Below, piece by piece: positions 16,283 to 25,264 of a stretch of 59,996 nt of DNA. The stretch is from assembly GCA_900318815.1 (NCBI GenBank), contig ONMA01000017.1, forward strand, positions 1-59,996, written 5' to 3'. Numbering within the stretch: position 1 is the stretch's first letter; each line of letters starts with the position of its first letter. This stretch comes from an uncultured Prevotellaceae bacterium. Lineage in GTDB: Bacteria; Bacteroidota; Bacteroidia; Bacteroidales; Bacteroidaceae. Position numbers and translations under genes: made by a program. The notes below the pieces were generated by a model. It saw nothing but the letters and a program-made list of their open reading frames with translations, did not search any database and had not been told where the DNA came from.

Positions 16283-18442
16283 ATGGAAGAGAATATATTT
16301 GTAGGCCTTATTGCCAAGAGCCTGAACCTTTCGGACAAGGCGGTGACTGGTACGCTGAAACTGCTCGACGAAGGTTGTACCATCCCCTTTATAGCCCGCT
16401 ACCGCAAGGAGGTGACGGGCGGACTCGACGAGGTGCAGATTGCCGCTATCAGCGAGCAGTATGACAGGCTGCAGGAGATTGCCAAGCGTAAAGAGACCAT
16501 CCTGAAGACCATTGGCGACCTTGGCAAACTGACCCCCGAACTTCAGAAGCGCATCGATGCTTGTTGGGACGGCACAGAACTGGAAGACATCTATCTGCCC
16601 TACAGGCCCAAGCGCCGCACACGTGCCCAAGTGGCCCGCGAGGCAGGCTTGGAGCCTCTGGCCATGATCCTCCTGCTGCAGCGCGAGCGCGATCCCGAAC
16701 ATGCTGCCCTTCCCTTCCTCGTGGGCGACGTCTCTGACGTCGCCACCGCGCTGAAAGGCGCCCAGGACATCATCGCCGAGATGGTGAGCGAGGACGAGCG
16801 CAGCCGCCAGCAGGTACGTGGTGCCTTCCGTCGGCAGGCAGTCATCACCTCTAAGGTGGTCAAGTCGAAGGCCGACACTGACGAGGCGGCCAAGTTCAGC
16901 GACTACTTCGACTGGCAGGAACCCTTGCGCCGATGCTCGTCGCATCGTCTTCTTGCCATGCGTCGCGGCGAGGCCGAAGGCATTCTCCGACTCACCATCT
17001 CGCCCGACGACGATGAGTGCATAGAGCGGCTCAAGCGGCATTATGTATATGGAAATACGCCTTGCGGCAAGCTCGTGGCCGAGGCGGTGGAGGACGGTTA
17101 CAAGCGCTTGCTGAAGCCGTCGATAGAGACGGAGTTCGCCAACCTTAGCAAAGAGCAGGCCGACGAGGAGGCCATCCGTGTGTTTGCCGAGAATCTGCGT
17201 CAGCTGTTGCTTGCCGCTCCGTTGGGGCAGAAGCGTGTCATGGGCATCGATCCGGGCTTCCGCACAGGCTGTAAGGTGGTCTGCCTCGATGCGCAGGGTA
17301 ACTTGCTGCACCATGAGGCCATCTATCCGCACCCTCCTGTGAACCGGAGAATGCAAGCCATGGTACACGTCCAGCAGATGATAGCCGACTATCACATAGA
17401 GGCCATAGCCATTGGTAATGGCACGGCTTCCAGGGAGACGAGGACATTTGTCGAAGAGGTCGCTTCTTCGCTTCCCACGGGGGCGAAGTCTCTTCAGATT
17501 TTCGTGGTCAGCGAGGACGGGGCTTCCGTCTATTCGGCTTCGAAGGTGGCTCGCGATGAGTTTCCCGATGAGGATGTCACCGTGCGTGGGGCAGTATCGA
17601 TAGGCCGACGACTGATGGATCCGTTGGCAGAGCTGGTGAAGATTGACCCGAAGAGCATTGGCGTGGGGCAGTACCAGCACGACGTAGACCAGACAAAACT
17701 GAAGAAACAGCTCGACCAGACGGTGGAGAGCTGCGTCAACTCGGTGGGTGTCAACCTGAACACGGCTTCGAGCCATCTGCTGCAATACGTGAGTGGACTG
17801 GGCCCGACGCTGGCCAAGAACATCGTGGAGTACAGGAAGGAGAACGGAGCCTTCACCTCACGCACACAGTTGAAGAAGGTTCCCCGTCTCGGCCCTGCGG
17901 CGTTCATGCAGTGTGCCGGCTTCCTGCGCATCCCGGATGCCAAGAATCCCCTGGACAACAGTGCCGTACACCCCGAGAGCTATCATGTGGTGGAGCAGAT
18001 GGCAAAGGATCAGGGATGTGCCGTGGCCGACCTGATCAGTCAGAAAGCCTTACGCGCGCGCATAGATATAAGTAGGTATGTAAGCAATGATGTCGGCCTG
18101 CCCACGCTGACCGACATCATGAAAGAACTTGAGAAACCTGGACGCGACCCGCGCCAGCAGATTGAAGAGTTCGAGTTTGCCAAAGGCATTGAGAGTGTTG
18201 ACGACCTGGAAGAGGGCATGGAACTGCCGGGTATTGTGACCAACATCACCAACTTTGGTGCCTTTGTCGACATTGGCGTTCATCAAGACGGCCTTGTCCA
18301 CATTTCGCAACTGGCCGACAAGTACGTGCGCGATCCCAATGAAGTGGTAAAGCTTCACCAGCATGTGCAGGTGAGGGTGCTTGAGGTTGACCGCCGTCGC
18401 AATCGCATCTCGCTCACCATGAAAGGGGTAGGCCAGAGATGA
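16283..18442 (+). CDS. tex: Tex-family S1 RNA-binding transcription accessory protein
   Basis: 719 residues in the order of Tex: helical N-terminus (CTIPFIARYRKEVTGGLDEV), YqgF-like RNase-H fold (KRVMGIDPGFRTGCKVVCLD, IGNGTASRETRTFV), helix-hairpin-helix segments (SGLGPTLAKNIVEYRKENGA, VPRLGPAAFMQCAGFLRI) and a C-terminal S1 domain (GIVTNITNFGAFVDIGVHQD). Tex binds nucleic acid and affects transcription and RNA turnover. It is transcribed alone, divergently from yidC, with TATCTTTG at 16215-16222. Its stop lies one base from the stop of the convergent kinase gene, and no terminator is seen there. Confidence 0.95.
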   Translation: MEENIFVGLIAKSLNLSDKAVTGTLKLLDEGCTIPFIARYRKEVTGGLDEVQIAAISEQYDRLQEIAKRKETILKTIGDLGKLTPELQKRIDACWDGTELEDIYLPYRPKRRTRAQVAREAGLEPLAMILLLQRERDPEHAALPFLVGDVSDVATALKGAQDIIAEMVSEDERSRQQVRGAFRRQAVITSKVVKSKADTDEAAKFSDYFDWQEPLRRCSSHRLLAMRRGEAEGILRLTISPDDDECIERLKRHYVYGNTPCGKLVAEAVEDGYKRLLKPSIETEFANLSKEQADEEAIRVFAENLRQLLLAAPLGQKRVMGIDPGFRTGCKVVCLDAQGNLLHHEAIYPHPPVNRRMQAMVHVQQMIADYHIEAIAIGNGTASRETRTFVEEVASSLPTGAKSLQIFVVSEDGASVYSASKVARDEFPDEDVTVRGAVSIGRRLMDPLAELVKIDPKSIGVGQYQHDVDQTKLKKQLDQTVESCVNSVGVNLNTASSHLLQYVSGLGPTLAKNIVEYRKENGAFTSRTQLKKVPRLGPAAFMQCAGFLRIPDAKNPLDNSAVHPESYHVVEQMAKDQGCAVADLISQKALRARIDISRYVSNDVGLPTLTDIMKELEKPGRDPRQQIEEFEFAKGIESVDDLEEGMELPGIVTNITNFGAFVDIGVHQDGLVHISQLADKYVRDPNEVVKLHQHVQVRVLEVDRRRNRISLTMKGVGQR

Positions 18443-18443
18443 A

Positions 18444-20384
18444 TTAGCTGCGGCTGAACCTCGTCACCGTCTCGATGAGCGCTCCATGATTGCCCATGTC
18501 GTAGCGCTCACCTTTCAGGCGCACGCCCATCATCCCCGTGCGTTGACGCACGGCCTCAAGGGCCGATGTCAGTTCAATCTCGCGTTTCTTGTCGCCTTCC
18601 TCATCGGCTTGCTTGATGTCGGCTGACAGTTGGTCGAACACTTCGGGTGTCAGAATATACTGTCCAAAGACCGAGCAGTATTCCTTGTTTCCGTTATTGT
18701 CGCGCACGCCGAGGAACTCTTCAGCGTAGGATGATGTGGGCTTCTCCTTCAACGTGGAGACGTTCAGGTACTTGCAGTCCTTGTCTTCCCACACACCGCT
18801 CATGACACCAAAATGGCTTACGGTACTCAATGATACGGGATAAAGCCCGACGGTCAGCTTATTATATCGTTCAAAGCTCTCGATAAGCTGCAAGGCACAA
18901 GGTTTGTTTGTCGTGCTGCGGTAGAGCGTGTCGCCCAGCATGAGCAGCACGGGTTCGCCGTGGGCAAACTGCACGGCCTGATAGACGGCATGACCGAATC
19001 CGCGCTTCTCGTTTTGGTAGACGTAGCGCAGGCGCTTGCCTATGTCGTGTATGTGGTTCTCATATTCTTGCGCCTCCACGTTCAGCTTGGCAAGGTGTTC
19101 CTCCGGCAGTGGGCGTTCGAAGAAGTCGGTATAGAGCTGTCGCTCCTCTTTCGAGCCCAGCACAAGGCAAATTTCCTCAATTCCGCTGTGTACCAGTTCC
19201 TCAAGCAGGATGAGGATGACGGGGCGCACCATGCCGTCGGGACAGGGAATAGGGAAGAAGTCCTTCTTCATGGTGCGTGTGGCCGGATAGAGGCGGGTGC
19301 CGAAGCCTGCCACGGGAATGATGGCCCTGCGCACGGTGTGTACTGGCTGTATGGTGAGCGTATAGGAGGGCATGCCTAATGACTTCAGATAGTCGAGCAG
19401 CAGCAGCTGGCAGTCCTGATTCTTGGCCAGGAACTGCACCGAGCCGTCGCCATGCGAGCCTACGCCCTTTCCGCCGTAAGTCAGTGCGTGTATGTTCTCG
19501 TCGTCCAGTATCGCTTTCAGTTTCGGCGATTTCAGCTCATCCGGGCACATCGGAGCCACCTGTCGGTCAAAGATTTCCTCGGTCTCGGTCATCAGTTTGC
19601 CAAGCAGTTCCACCTTTCCTTCTGCCATATACTTTACTGCCTTGCCGATGATTTCCTGGTTCTTGAGGCCGAAGGCATCGTGTTCCTGCCTTTCTTTCTC
19701 ATTCGACGGGAAAGGATATGCCTTGTTGAGGTCGGCCAGGATCTTGATGGTGTTCTTCGAACCGCACAGGTCGGCAAACACCCAGTACAAGGTCTTTTTC
19801 ACGTTGAGTGTCTGTACCTCCACCTCGTCGCCGTCGAACGTCATCAGGCTTGGCTTCACGCCGAAGGCGCAGGCCTGGTCAAGACGTCCGCAACGCGACT
19901 GTGTGCGAAGCTCGCCTAAATAGGCAATGTTCATTTCGCCCATCGTGTTCAGGTTCAGCTTATATATAAGATTGAACGCGCGAGCCACCAGTACACAGAT
20001 GGCAGCACTCGACGAGAGGCCGCTCTTGATGGGCAGTGTCATGTCGGTGATGCGAATGCGCACGCCGCCCACCTTATACCATTCCAGCATGTAGCTGGCC
20101 ACGCCGGCACAATAGCAGAAGAACGACCCCGACTTGGCTATGCGCTTCAGTTCTTGCTCGTCCATGTGGCAGGAGAAGTCCTTCCACTCGCTTTTCATCT
20201 GTTCGGCTGTACTCTGCACTTCGAAAAGTGACGACTTCTCCACTTCGGCGTAGATGCCTTGCTCGATTCCGGTTACGATGGCCGCGCCAACGGGTATGTC
20301 GGCATTCATCGTGCGATAGTGGCCTGCCCAGTCTGTATGTTCTCCAAAAAGACACAGCCTGCCAGGCACAAATAGTTTTTGCAT
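18444..20384 (-). CDS. Fused GHMP sugar kinase and sugar-nucleotidyltransferase
   Basis: 646 residues in two enzymes. Residues 1-350 are a galactokinase-like GHMP kinase with all three motifs: GRLCLFGEHTDWAGHYR, PIKSGLSSSAAICVL and GGKGVGSHGDGSVQF. Residues ~355-646 are a nucleotidyltransferase of the glucose-1-phosphate uridylyltransferase type: AIIPVAGFGTRLYPATRTMK, LMLGDTLYR, then a late GERYDMGNHGALIET. The protein could phosphorylate a free sugar at C1 and then make the UDP- or dTDP-sugar, like bifunctional FKP but with domains in the opposite order. The substrate is not known; L-fucose is less likely because the second half is not FKP-like. A minus-strand TACCTTTG lies at 20420-20427. 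Confidence 0.85.
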   Translation of the reverse strand: MQKLFVPGRLCLFGEHTDWAGHYRTMNADIPVGAAIVTGIEQGIYAEVEKSSLFEVQSTAEQMKSEWKDFSCHMDEQELKRIAKSGSFFCYCAGVASYMLEWYKVGGVRIRITDMTLPIKSGLSSSAAICVLVARAFNLIYKLNLNTMGEMNIAYLGELRTQSRCGRLDQACAFGVKPSLMTFDGDEVEVQTLNVKKTLYWVFADLCGSKNTIKILADLNKAYPFPSNEKERQEHDAFGLKNQEIIGKAVKYMAEGKVELLGKLMTETEEIFDRQVAPMCPDELKSPKLKAILDDENIHALTYGGKGVGSHGDGSVQFLAKNQDCQLLLLDYLKSLGMPSYTLTIQPVHTVRRAIIPVAGFGTRLYPATRTMKKDFFPIPCPDGMVRPVILILLEELVHSGIEEICLVLGSKEERQLYTDFFERPLPEEHLAKLNVEAQEYENHIHDIGKRLRYVYQNEKRGFGHAVYQAVQFAHGEPVLLMLGDTLYRSTTNKPCALQLIESFERYNKLTVGLYPVSLSTVSHFGVMSGVWEDKDCKYLNVSTLKEKPTSSYAEEFLGVRDNNGNKEYCSVFGQYILTPEVFDQLSADIKQADEEGDKKREIELTSALEAVRQRTGMMGVRLKGERYDMGNHGALIETVTRFSRS

Positions 20385-20545
20385 GATAGTAAGAATGGAG
20401 TTGATATGATAATTTTATGCAAAGGTACTACTTTTCTATGAGCTTTGTGGCATGCGAGGTGATTTTTTCTGTCGTTTAGGCATAAAAAAAGTTAAATATG
20501 CATACAAACCGTCTGCGTAAGCAACTAAAGCTCAGAGAAAATAAG

Positions 20546-20553
20546 TACCTTTG
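20546..20553 (+). promoter_or_regulatory. TACCTTTG promoter element of rpsA
   Basis: Matches the Bacteroidota -7 element TAnnTTTG and lies 72 bp before the rpsA start. No good -33 TTTG is seen at the right distance. Confidence 0.65.
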
Positions 20554-20624
20554 CAGCCGATTTTATGTACACAATTCACATAATGTCTAACTTTATTAAT
20601 TAAACAAAACTTTTTTTTACAATT

Positions 20625-22409
20625 ATGTCTGAATTAACAAAGAACGTGAAGCCGATTGAAGATTTCGACTGGGAGTCTTTTGAAAACGGAACCACAGTAG
20701 ACGTGAGCAAGGAAGAGCTTGACCGCGCCTACGATGAAACCCTGAACAAAGTGGCCGACCATCAGGTGGTTGACGGTAAGGTCATCTCTGTCGATAAGAA
20801 AGAGGTGATTGTCAACATCGGCTACAAGAGCGACGGCATCATCCCCGCCTCTGAATTCCGCTACAACCCCGACCTGAAAGAGGGCGACGTGGTGGAGGTG
20901 TATGTGGAGAGCGCTGAGGACAAGAAAGGCCAGCTCATTCTCTCTCACAAGAAGGCCCGCCTCTCCAAGGCATGGGATCGCGTCAATGCAGCCCTCGACG
21001 AGCAGCAGGTCATTCAGGGATTCATCAAGTGCCGCACGAAGGGTGGCATGATTGTCGACGTGTTCGGCATCGAGGCCTTCCTCCCCGGCTCGCAAATCGA
21101 CGTTCATCCCATACGCGACTACGACCAGTTCGTAGGCAAGACCATGGAGTTCAAGGTGGTGAAAATCAACCAGGAGTTCCGTAACGTGGTCGTTTCGCAC
21201 AAGGCTCTTATCGAGCAGGAGCTCGAGGCCCAGAAGCAGGAGATTATCTCCAAGCTCGAAAAGGGTCAGATTCTCGAGGGTACGGTCAAGAACATCACGA
21301 GCTACGGCGTATTCGTCGACCTCGGTGGTGTCGACGGACTCATCCATATCACCGACCTCAGCTGGGGACGTGTTGACGATCCTAAGAAGGTGGTTGAGCT
21401 CGACCAGAAGATTAACGTCGTTATCCTTGACTTTGACGAGGAGAAGAAGCGCATTGCTCTCGGCCTGAAGCAGCTCACTCCGCATCCCTGGGATGCGCTG
21501 GATGCCGACCTCAAGGTGGGCGACAAGATTAAGGGCAAGGTGGTTGTCATCGCCGACTACGGCGCATTCGTTGAGGTACAGCCCGGCGTTGAGGGTCTTA
21601 TCCACGTCAGCGAGATGTCGTGGAGCCAGCACCTGCGCAGCGCTCAAGAGTTCCTGAAGGTGGGCGACGAGATTGAGGCTGTCATCCTGACCCTCGACCG
21701 CGACGAGCGCAAGATGTCTCTCGGCATCAAGCAGCTGAAGGAAGATCCGTGGGAGACCATCGAGGTGAAGTATCCCGTTGGCTCGAAGCACACCGCCAAG
21801 GTTCGCAACTTCACCAACTTCGGCGTATTCGTCGAGCTGGAAGAGGGTGTCGACGGCCTGATTCACATCAGCGACCTCAGCTGGACCAAGAAGGTGAAGC
21901 ACCCCAGCGAGTTCACGCAGGTGGGCACCATGATCGACGTCATCGTGCTCGATATCGACAAGGAGAACCGTCGTCTCAGCCTTGGCCACAAGCAGCTTGA
22001 GGAGAATCCCTGGGATGTCTTCGAGGCTCAGTACACGGTGGGCTCTGTCCACACCGGCAAGATTACCGAGCTGCTCGAGAAGGGTGCCGTGGTTCAGCTG
22101 GCCGAGAATGTCGAGGGCTTCGCTACGCCTAAGCACCTTGTGAAGGAAGACGGCTCGCAGGCTCAGCTGGGCGAGGAGCTGCCCTTCAAGGTGATTGAGT
22201 TCAACAAGGACTCCAAGCGCATCATCCTCTCTCACAGCCGCACCTTCGAGGATGCACAGCGTGAGGAGAAACGTGCAGCCCGCAAGGTGGCCGCTCCCCG
22301 TCAGAAGAAGGACGACACTCCGAAGATTGAGAACGTTGCAGCTTCGACCACACTCGGCGACATCGACGTGCTGGCTCAGCTCAAGGCTCAGATGGAGAAA
22401 GGCGAGTAA
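20625..22409 (+). CDS. rpsA: 30S ribosomal protein S1
   Basis: 594 residues with five to six S1 OB-fold repeats, each marked by a phrase like GVFVDLGGVDGLIHITDLSW, GAFVEVQPGVEGLIHVSEMS and GVFVELEEGVDGLIHISDLS followed by RRLSLGHKQL or RKMSLGIKQL. It helps the 30S subunit bind and unfold mRNA. The last ~50 residues are basic and low-complexity (EEKRAARKVAAPRQKK). Codon use is strongly biased towards C/G-ending codons, as expected for a highly expressed gene. It is transcribed alone and ends in a clear terminator. Confidence 0.96.
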   Translation: MSELTKNVKPIEDFDWESFENGTTVDVSKEELDRAYDETLNKVADHQVVDGKVISVDKKEVIVNIGYKSDGIIPASEFRYNPDLKEGDVVEVYVESAEDKKGQLILSHKKARLSKAWDRVNAALDEQQVIQGFIKCRTKGGMIVDVFGIEAFLPGSQIDVHPIRDYDQFVGKTMEFKVVKINQEFRNVVVSHKALIEQELEAQKQEIISKLEKGQILEGTVKNITSYGVFVDLGGVDGLIHITDLSWGRVDDPKKVVELDQKINVVILDFDEEKKRIALGLKQLTPHPWDALDADLKVGDKIKGKVVVIADYGAFVEVQPGVEGLIHVSEMSWSQHLRSAQEFLKVGDEIEAVILTLDRDERKMSLGIKQLKEDPWETIEVKYPVGSKHTAKVRNFTNFGVFVELEEGVDGLIHISDLSWTKKVKHPSEFTQVGTMIDVIVLDIDKENRRLSLGHKQLEENPWDVFEAQYTVGSVHTGKITELLEKGAVVQLAENVEGFATPKHLVKEDGSQAQLGEELPFKVIEFNKDSKRIILSHSRTFEDAQREEKRAARKVAAPRQKKDDTPKIENVAASTTLGDIDVLAQLKAQMEKGE

Positions 22410-22433
22410 GCGTTTTATAACATATTGATGATT

Positions 22434-22475
22434 GGGCTGTGCCTTCCCGCAAAAAGGAGGCGCAGTCCTTTTTTT
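22434..22475 (+). terminator. Intrinsic terminator of rpsA
   Basis: The stem GGGCTGTGCCTTCC / GGAGGCGCAGTCC with loop CGCAAAAA is followed by nine T. It lies 25 bp after the rpsA stop and rules out an earlier start for the next gene. Confidence 0.85.
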
Positions 22476-22490
22476 AATTCTCAATTCTCA

Positions 22491-23351
22491 ATGGCAATGA
22501 ACGGATTAGTATTGGAAGGCGGAGCCATGCGGGGCCTCTTCACGTGTGGCATCATGGATGTGATGATGGAGCATGACGTGTGGCCCGACGGGCTCATTGG
22601 CGTGTCGGCGGGAGCGGCATTCGGCTGCAACTACAAGGCGCGTCAGCCTGGCCGTGCCATCCGTTATAACTTGCGCTTCGCCAAGGACAGCCGCTACAGC
22701 GGACTGCGTTCGTTGTTCACCACGGGCGACTATTTCAATGCCGAGTTTGCCTATCATATCGTTCCGACCACCTACGACATCTTCGACGACAAGGCTTTTG
22801 AGGCCAATCCCATGGCGTTCTATGCCGTCTGTACCAATGTGGAGACGGGCGGGGCAGTCTATAGGAAACTTGAAAAGTCGGATGCCGTGACCTACGACTG
22901 GATTCGCGCCTCTGCCTCCATGCCGCTCTTTTCGCGCGTTGTAGGTCTTGAAGGCTATAAGCTGCTCGATGGCGGTGTGGCCGACTCCATTCCGCTCGAA
23001 TATTTTGAAGGTATCGGCTACCGCCGCAATGTGGTCATCCTCACCCAGCCCGATGGCTATCAGAAGGAACACAATCGCTTCATGCCCCTGATGCGTATTG
23101 CCCTGCGCCGCTATCCACGGATGATTGAAGCCCTGGACAGCCGGCACATCATGTATAACCGGCAGTTGGCCTATGTACGCGAAGCCGAGCGTCAGGGCCG
23201 CTGCCTCGTCATCCGTCCCGACGAGAAGATACCCATCGGCCACGTCTCCCACAATCCTGACCAGATGCGCCGTGTCTACGACATGGGGCATGAGGCAGGA
23301 CTCAGGCATCTTGATGCCATCAAGGATTTCTACTCAAAAGAAAATGCGTAG
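22491..23351 (+). CDS. Patatin-like phospholipase (YjjU-type)
   Basis: 286 residues from the ATG at 22491 (an ATG at 22497 is equally possible); earlier in-frame starts lie inside the rpsA terminator. The patatin motifs are complete: oxyanion loop GLVLEGGAMRGLF at the start, nucleophile elbow GVSAGAAFG near residue 41, and the catalytic aspartate in LLDGGVADSIPLEYF near residue 163. It has no signal peptide, so it is a cytoplasmic serine lipase or acyl hydrolase. No Shine-Dalgarno is visible, which is usual for the phylum. Confidence 0.88.
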   Translation: MAMNGLVLEGGAMRGLFTCGIMDVMMEHDVWPDGLIGVSAGAAFGCNYKARQPGRAIRYNLRFAKDSRYSGLRSLFTTGDYFNAEFAYHIVPTTYDIFDDKAFEANPMAFYAVCTNVETGGAVYRKLEKSDAVTYDWIRASASMPLFSRVVGLEGYKLLDGGVADSIPLEYFEGIGYRRNVVILTQPDGYQKEHNRFMPLMRIALRRYPRMIEALDSRHIMYNRQLAYVREAERQGRCLVIRPDEKIPIGHVSHNPDQMRRVYDMGHEAGLRHLDAIKDFYSKENA

Positions 23352-23372
23352 AAACACAAGATTTATTTAAAA

Positions 23373-23458
23373 ACAACGGATTTTGCGGATTAAAAGGATT
23401 TAAGTCCAGCTGGTAATCAGCAACTTAGATAATCCGTTTAATCCGTGAAATCCGTTGT
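23373..23458. repeat. Intergenic palindromic repeat of GGATT/AATCC words, convergent gene end
   Basis: Arms at 23373-23400 and 23431-23458 match in 25 of 28 positions (ACAACGGATT ... AATCCGTTGT). It lies between the convergent patatin and HAD genes and may terminate both. A close relative is at 51186-51280. Confidence 0.7.
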
Positions 23459-23576
23459 GGTTAATTATGACACATCCTCATTAAAAAAGGGCCACATTCG
23501 TGACCCCGAATTAAAACAAATTAGAATAATTCGTTTCTAAGACATATCGGCAAATTCGATTCGCTGATAAGGTTAC

Positions 23577-24659
23577 TTATTCGAACTTGAATTCTGTCTT
23601 TACCACGCCGTCGCCATAGATAGTGCGGAAGTCGTTCTTCATGGAGATAACGTAGTAGCCGGCCTGTCGCCAGTTGGCTTCTCGCTTGGCAGCTTCTGCA
23701 AGGTTGGCATGGTCGCGTGCATCATCGTCGGCCACGAGCATGAAGGTGGCGGTGCGGTGCTTCTTGTTGCTCAGGCAGTAGTTGTGCATGGCGCAGTCGC
23801 CGCTGCTGTTGCCGAACGACAGCACGGGCACCTTGCCAATCTCCTGGGCGATTTGTGCTACCTTGTTGGTCTTCAAGTTCTTGATAATCAGTTCGTCGGT
23901 GCGGACGATATCCTCCTCCCGTCCCAAGGTGTAGTTGACGCCCGCCTCCAGGCCTTGTCTGTTCGACTTGAGTCTTACGTCCATGCCAATCACCCTGTTA
24001 GGCTCTATGCCAATCGACTCGACCAAGGCACGGCAGATGAAGCGGTCGCTGCCAGAGACGACATAATAGGTGAAGCCGTTGGCCTTCAGATAGTCGAACA
24101 CCTCCAGCATGGGCTGGTAGAAGCTCTGGCCGTAGGTCATCCCGCTGAAGCCGTTGGCCGGTGTTTCGGCGTATGCTTTCACGTAGGCGTCAAACTCGGC
24201 AATGGTCATTCCTGCGTAGGCCTTGGCAGCTGCGTAGGCATGCTTCATGTCGAATTGCGAGGGAAGAGATTTTCCGTTGCGTACGAAGTCGCGAATGGCC
24301 TGAGCCGCCTCGCGCACATCCTCCGGAGCCTTGTCACGGTACGATACATCGTCCAGGGCGCGGTACTCCAGCATATTATATTCAAAATAGGTGGGATAGA
24401 GTTCGCCGACGAAAGTACCGTCCATGTCGAAGGTGGCGATGCGGTCTTCCACGCTGATGTAGTTGGCCGATTGCGGGTTAGTCACATCTTCCACATACTC
24501 CTTCAGGGCTGTCAGAGCCTCGCATTGGTTCCAGGAAGGAAAGTAGTCCTTAGCGGCAGGAGCCACTATCGTGTTGTCGGCCTTGCCGCACGATGTCAGC
24601 ATCACCCCCTGCACGGTCATGCACAGGAGGGCAAGAATCAAAAGTCTGATTTTTCTCAT
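23577..24659 (-). CDS. HAD-superfamily phosphatase lipoprotein
   Basis: 360 residues. The N-terminus is a lipoprotein signal (LLILALLCMTVQGVMLTSCG) with the lipid-bearing Cys near residue 25, so the protein is probably anchored in a membrane facing the periplasm. HAD motifs are visible: RIATFDMDGTFVGE (nucleophile Asp), YYVVSGSDRF (motif II) and PVLSFGNSSGDCAMHNY (motif IV). It probably hydrolyses a phosphate ester, perhaps a phosphocholine- or nucleotide-like compound; the substrate is unknown. It is transcribed alone, with a minus-strand TACCTTTG at 24742-24749. Confidence 0.85.
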   Translation of the reverse strand: MRKIRLLILALLCMTVQGVMLTSCGKADNTIVAPAAKDYFPSWNQCEALTALKEYVEDVTNPQSANYISVEDRIATFDMDGTFVGELYPTYFEYNMLEYRALDDVSYRDKAPEDVREAAQAIRDFVRNGKSLPSQFDMKHAYAAAKAYAGMTIAEFDAYVKAYAETPANGFSGMTYGQSFYQPMLEVFDYLKANGFTYYVVSGSDRFICRALVESIGIEPNRVIGMDVRLKSNRQGLEAGVNYTLGREEDIVRTDELIIKNLKTNKVAQIAQEIGKVPVLSFGNSSGDCAMHNYCLSNKKHRTATFMLVADDDARDHANLAEAAKREANWRQAGYYVISMKNDFRTIYGDGVVKTEFKFE

Positions 24660-24801
24660 ATTGTTAGTGATTAAATTGTTGAGTTCTGTTCGGTGGACAG
24701 CTCCTACGTCGCCCTTTTCTTAACGTCTCGCAATCCGCGTGCAAAGGTAGCAAACATTTTTCTACCAGCAAAATTATTTCTCCAAGAAATACTATCATCC
24801 A

Positions 24802-24988
24802 TTACACCTCGGCGAAACATTCGTCACACCCTGACGGAGCATTCATTACACCCTGACGGAGCATTCGTCACACCGTGATGTCCTATTAATCACAGTGTGA
24901 TTCGCCATTCATCAAAGTGTAAAGTCTATTTTGTTGAGGTGTAAACTCGCATTCGCCAGGGTGTGACGGAGGCTTCGCCAGAGTCATA
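24802..24988. repeat. 22-bp phased array of an 11-bp near-palindrome (array A)
   Basis: Nine units start at 24802, 24824, 24846, 24868, 24890, 24912, 24934, 24956 and 24978. Each is an 11-bp core followed by an 11-bp linker (best form CGGAGCATTCG). Cores go from TTACACCTCGG, TCACACCCTGA, TTACACCCTGA and TCACACCGTGA, through the perfect palindrome TCACAGTGTGA at the centre, to TCAAAGTGTAA, TTGAGGTGTAA, CCAGGGTGTGA and CCAGAGTCATA. The half-site therefore changes strand at the middle and the whole array is a dyad. It fills most of the 401-bp gap 24660-25060. No gene is seen there. Confidence 0.85.
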
Positions 24989-25060
24989 GCCTGAGGTACT
25001 CTCGGCTAAGGTAGAAACCACTGGACTGACTTCCTCCAACACTTAGCAGTTGTTCGGGGA

Positions 25061-25264
25061 TTAGCTGTTATCTTGCTCCTGTAGAATCTCGTCAACGATG
25101 TAGCGGTCGCTCATGGCCTGGAGGCCTCGGGCGGCATCGGCGAAATAGGGGTAGGTGCGGGAGTTGTAGAAGCGGTCGAGTGCTTCCTCCTCGGTGATGT
25201 TCAGCTCCTGGGCGAGCATCAGTATGATGCGGGCCTGCTTGCGCCAGCGTACGGAATCTCTCAT
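25061..25264 (-). CDS. Small DUF3791-like protein of toxin-antitoxin-like module
   Basis: 67 residues, helical, with LMLAQELNITEEEALDRFYN and SDRYIVDEILQEQ, resembling the short partner proteins found next to DUF3990 genes in gut bacteria (DUF3791 type). The start overlaps the stop of the DUF3990 gene by 4 bp (ATGA), so the genes are translationally coupled. It may be an antitoxin or accessory part; no function is proved by the sequence. Confidence 0.65.
   Translation of the reverse strand: MRDSVRWRKQARIILMLAQELNITEEEALDRFYNSRTYPYFADAARGLQAMSDRYIVDEILQEQDNS

Noticed and set aside
16262-17785. 507-residue open frame antisense to tex
   Set aside because: The tex reading has all family motifs; the antisense product has none.
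20634-22484. 616-residue open frame antisense to rpsA
   Set aside because: Strong codon bias of rpsA leaves the antisense frame open. It has no start signal, no homology pattern and runs through the rpsA terminator.
24802-24988. CRISPR array
   Set aside because: Period is only 22 bp, units have no constant repeat with unique spacer, and no cas genes are in the window. The dyad layout fits a binding or REP-like element better.
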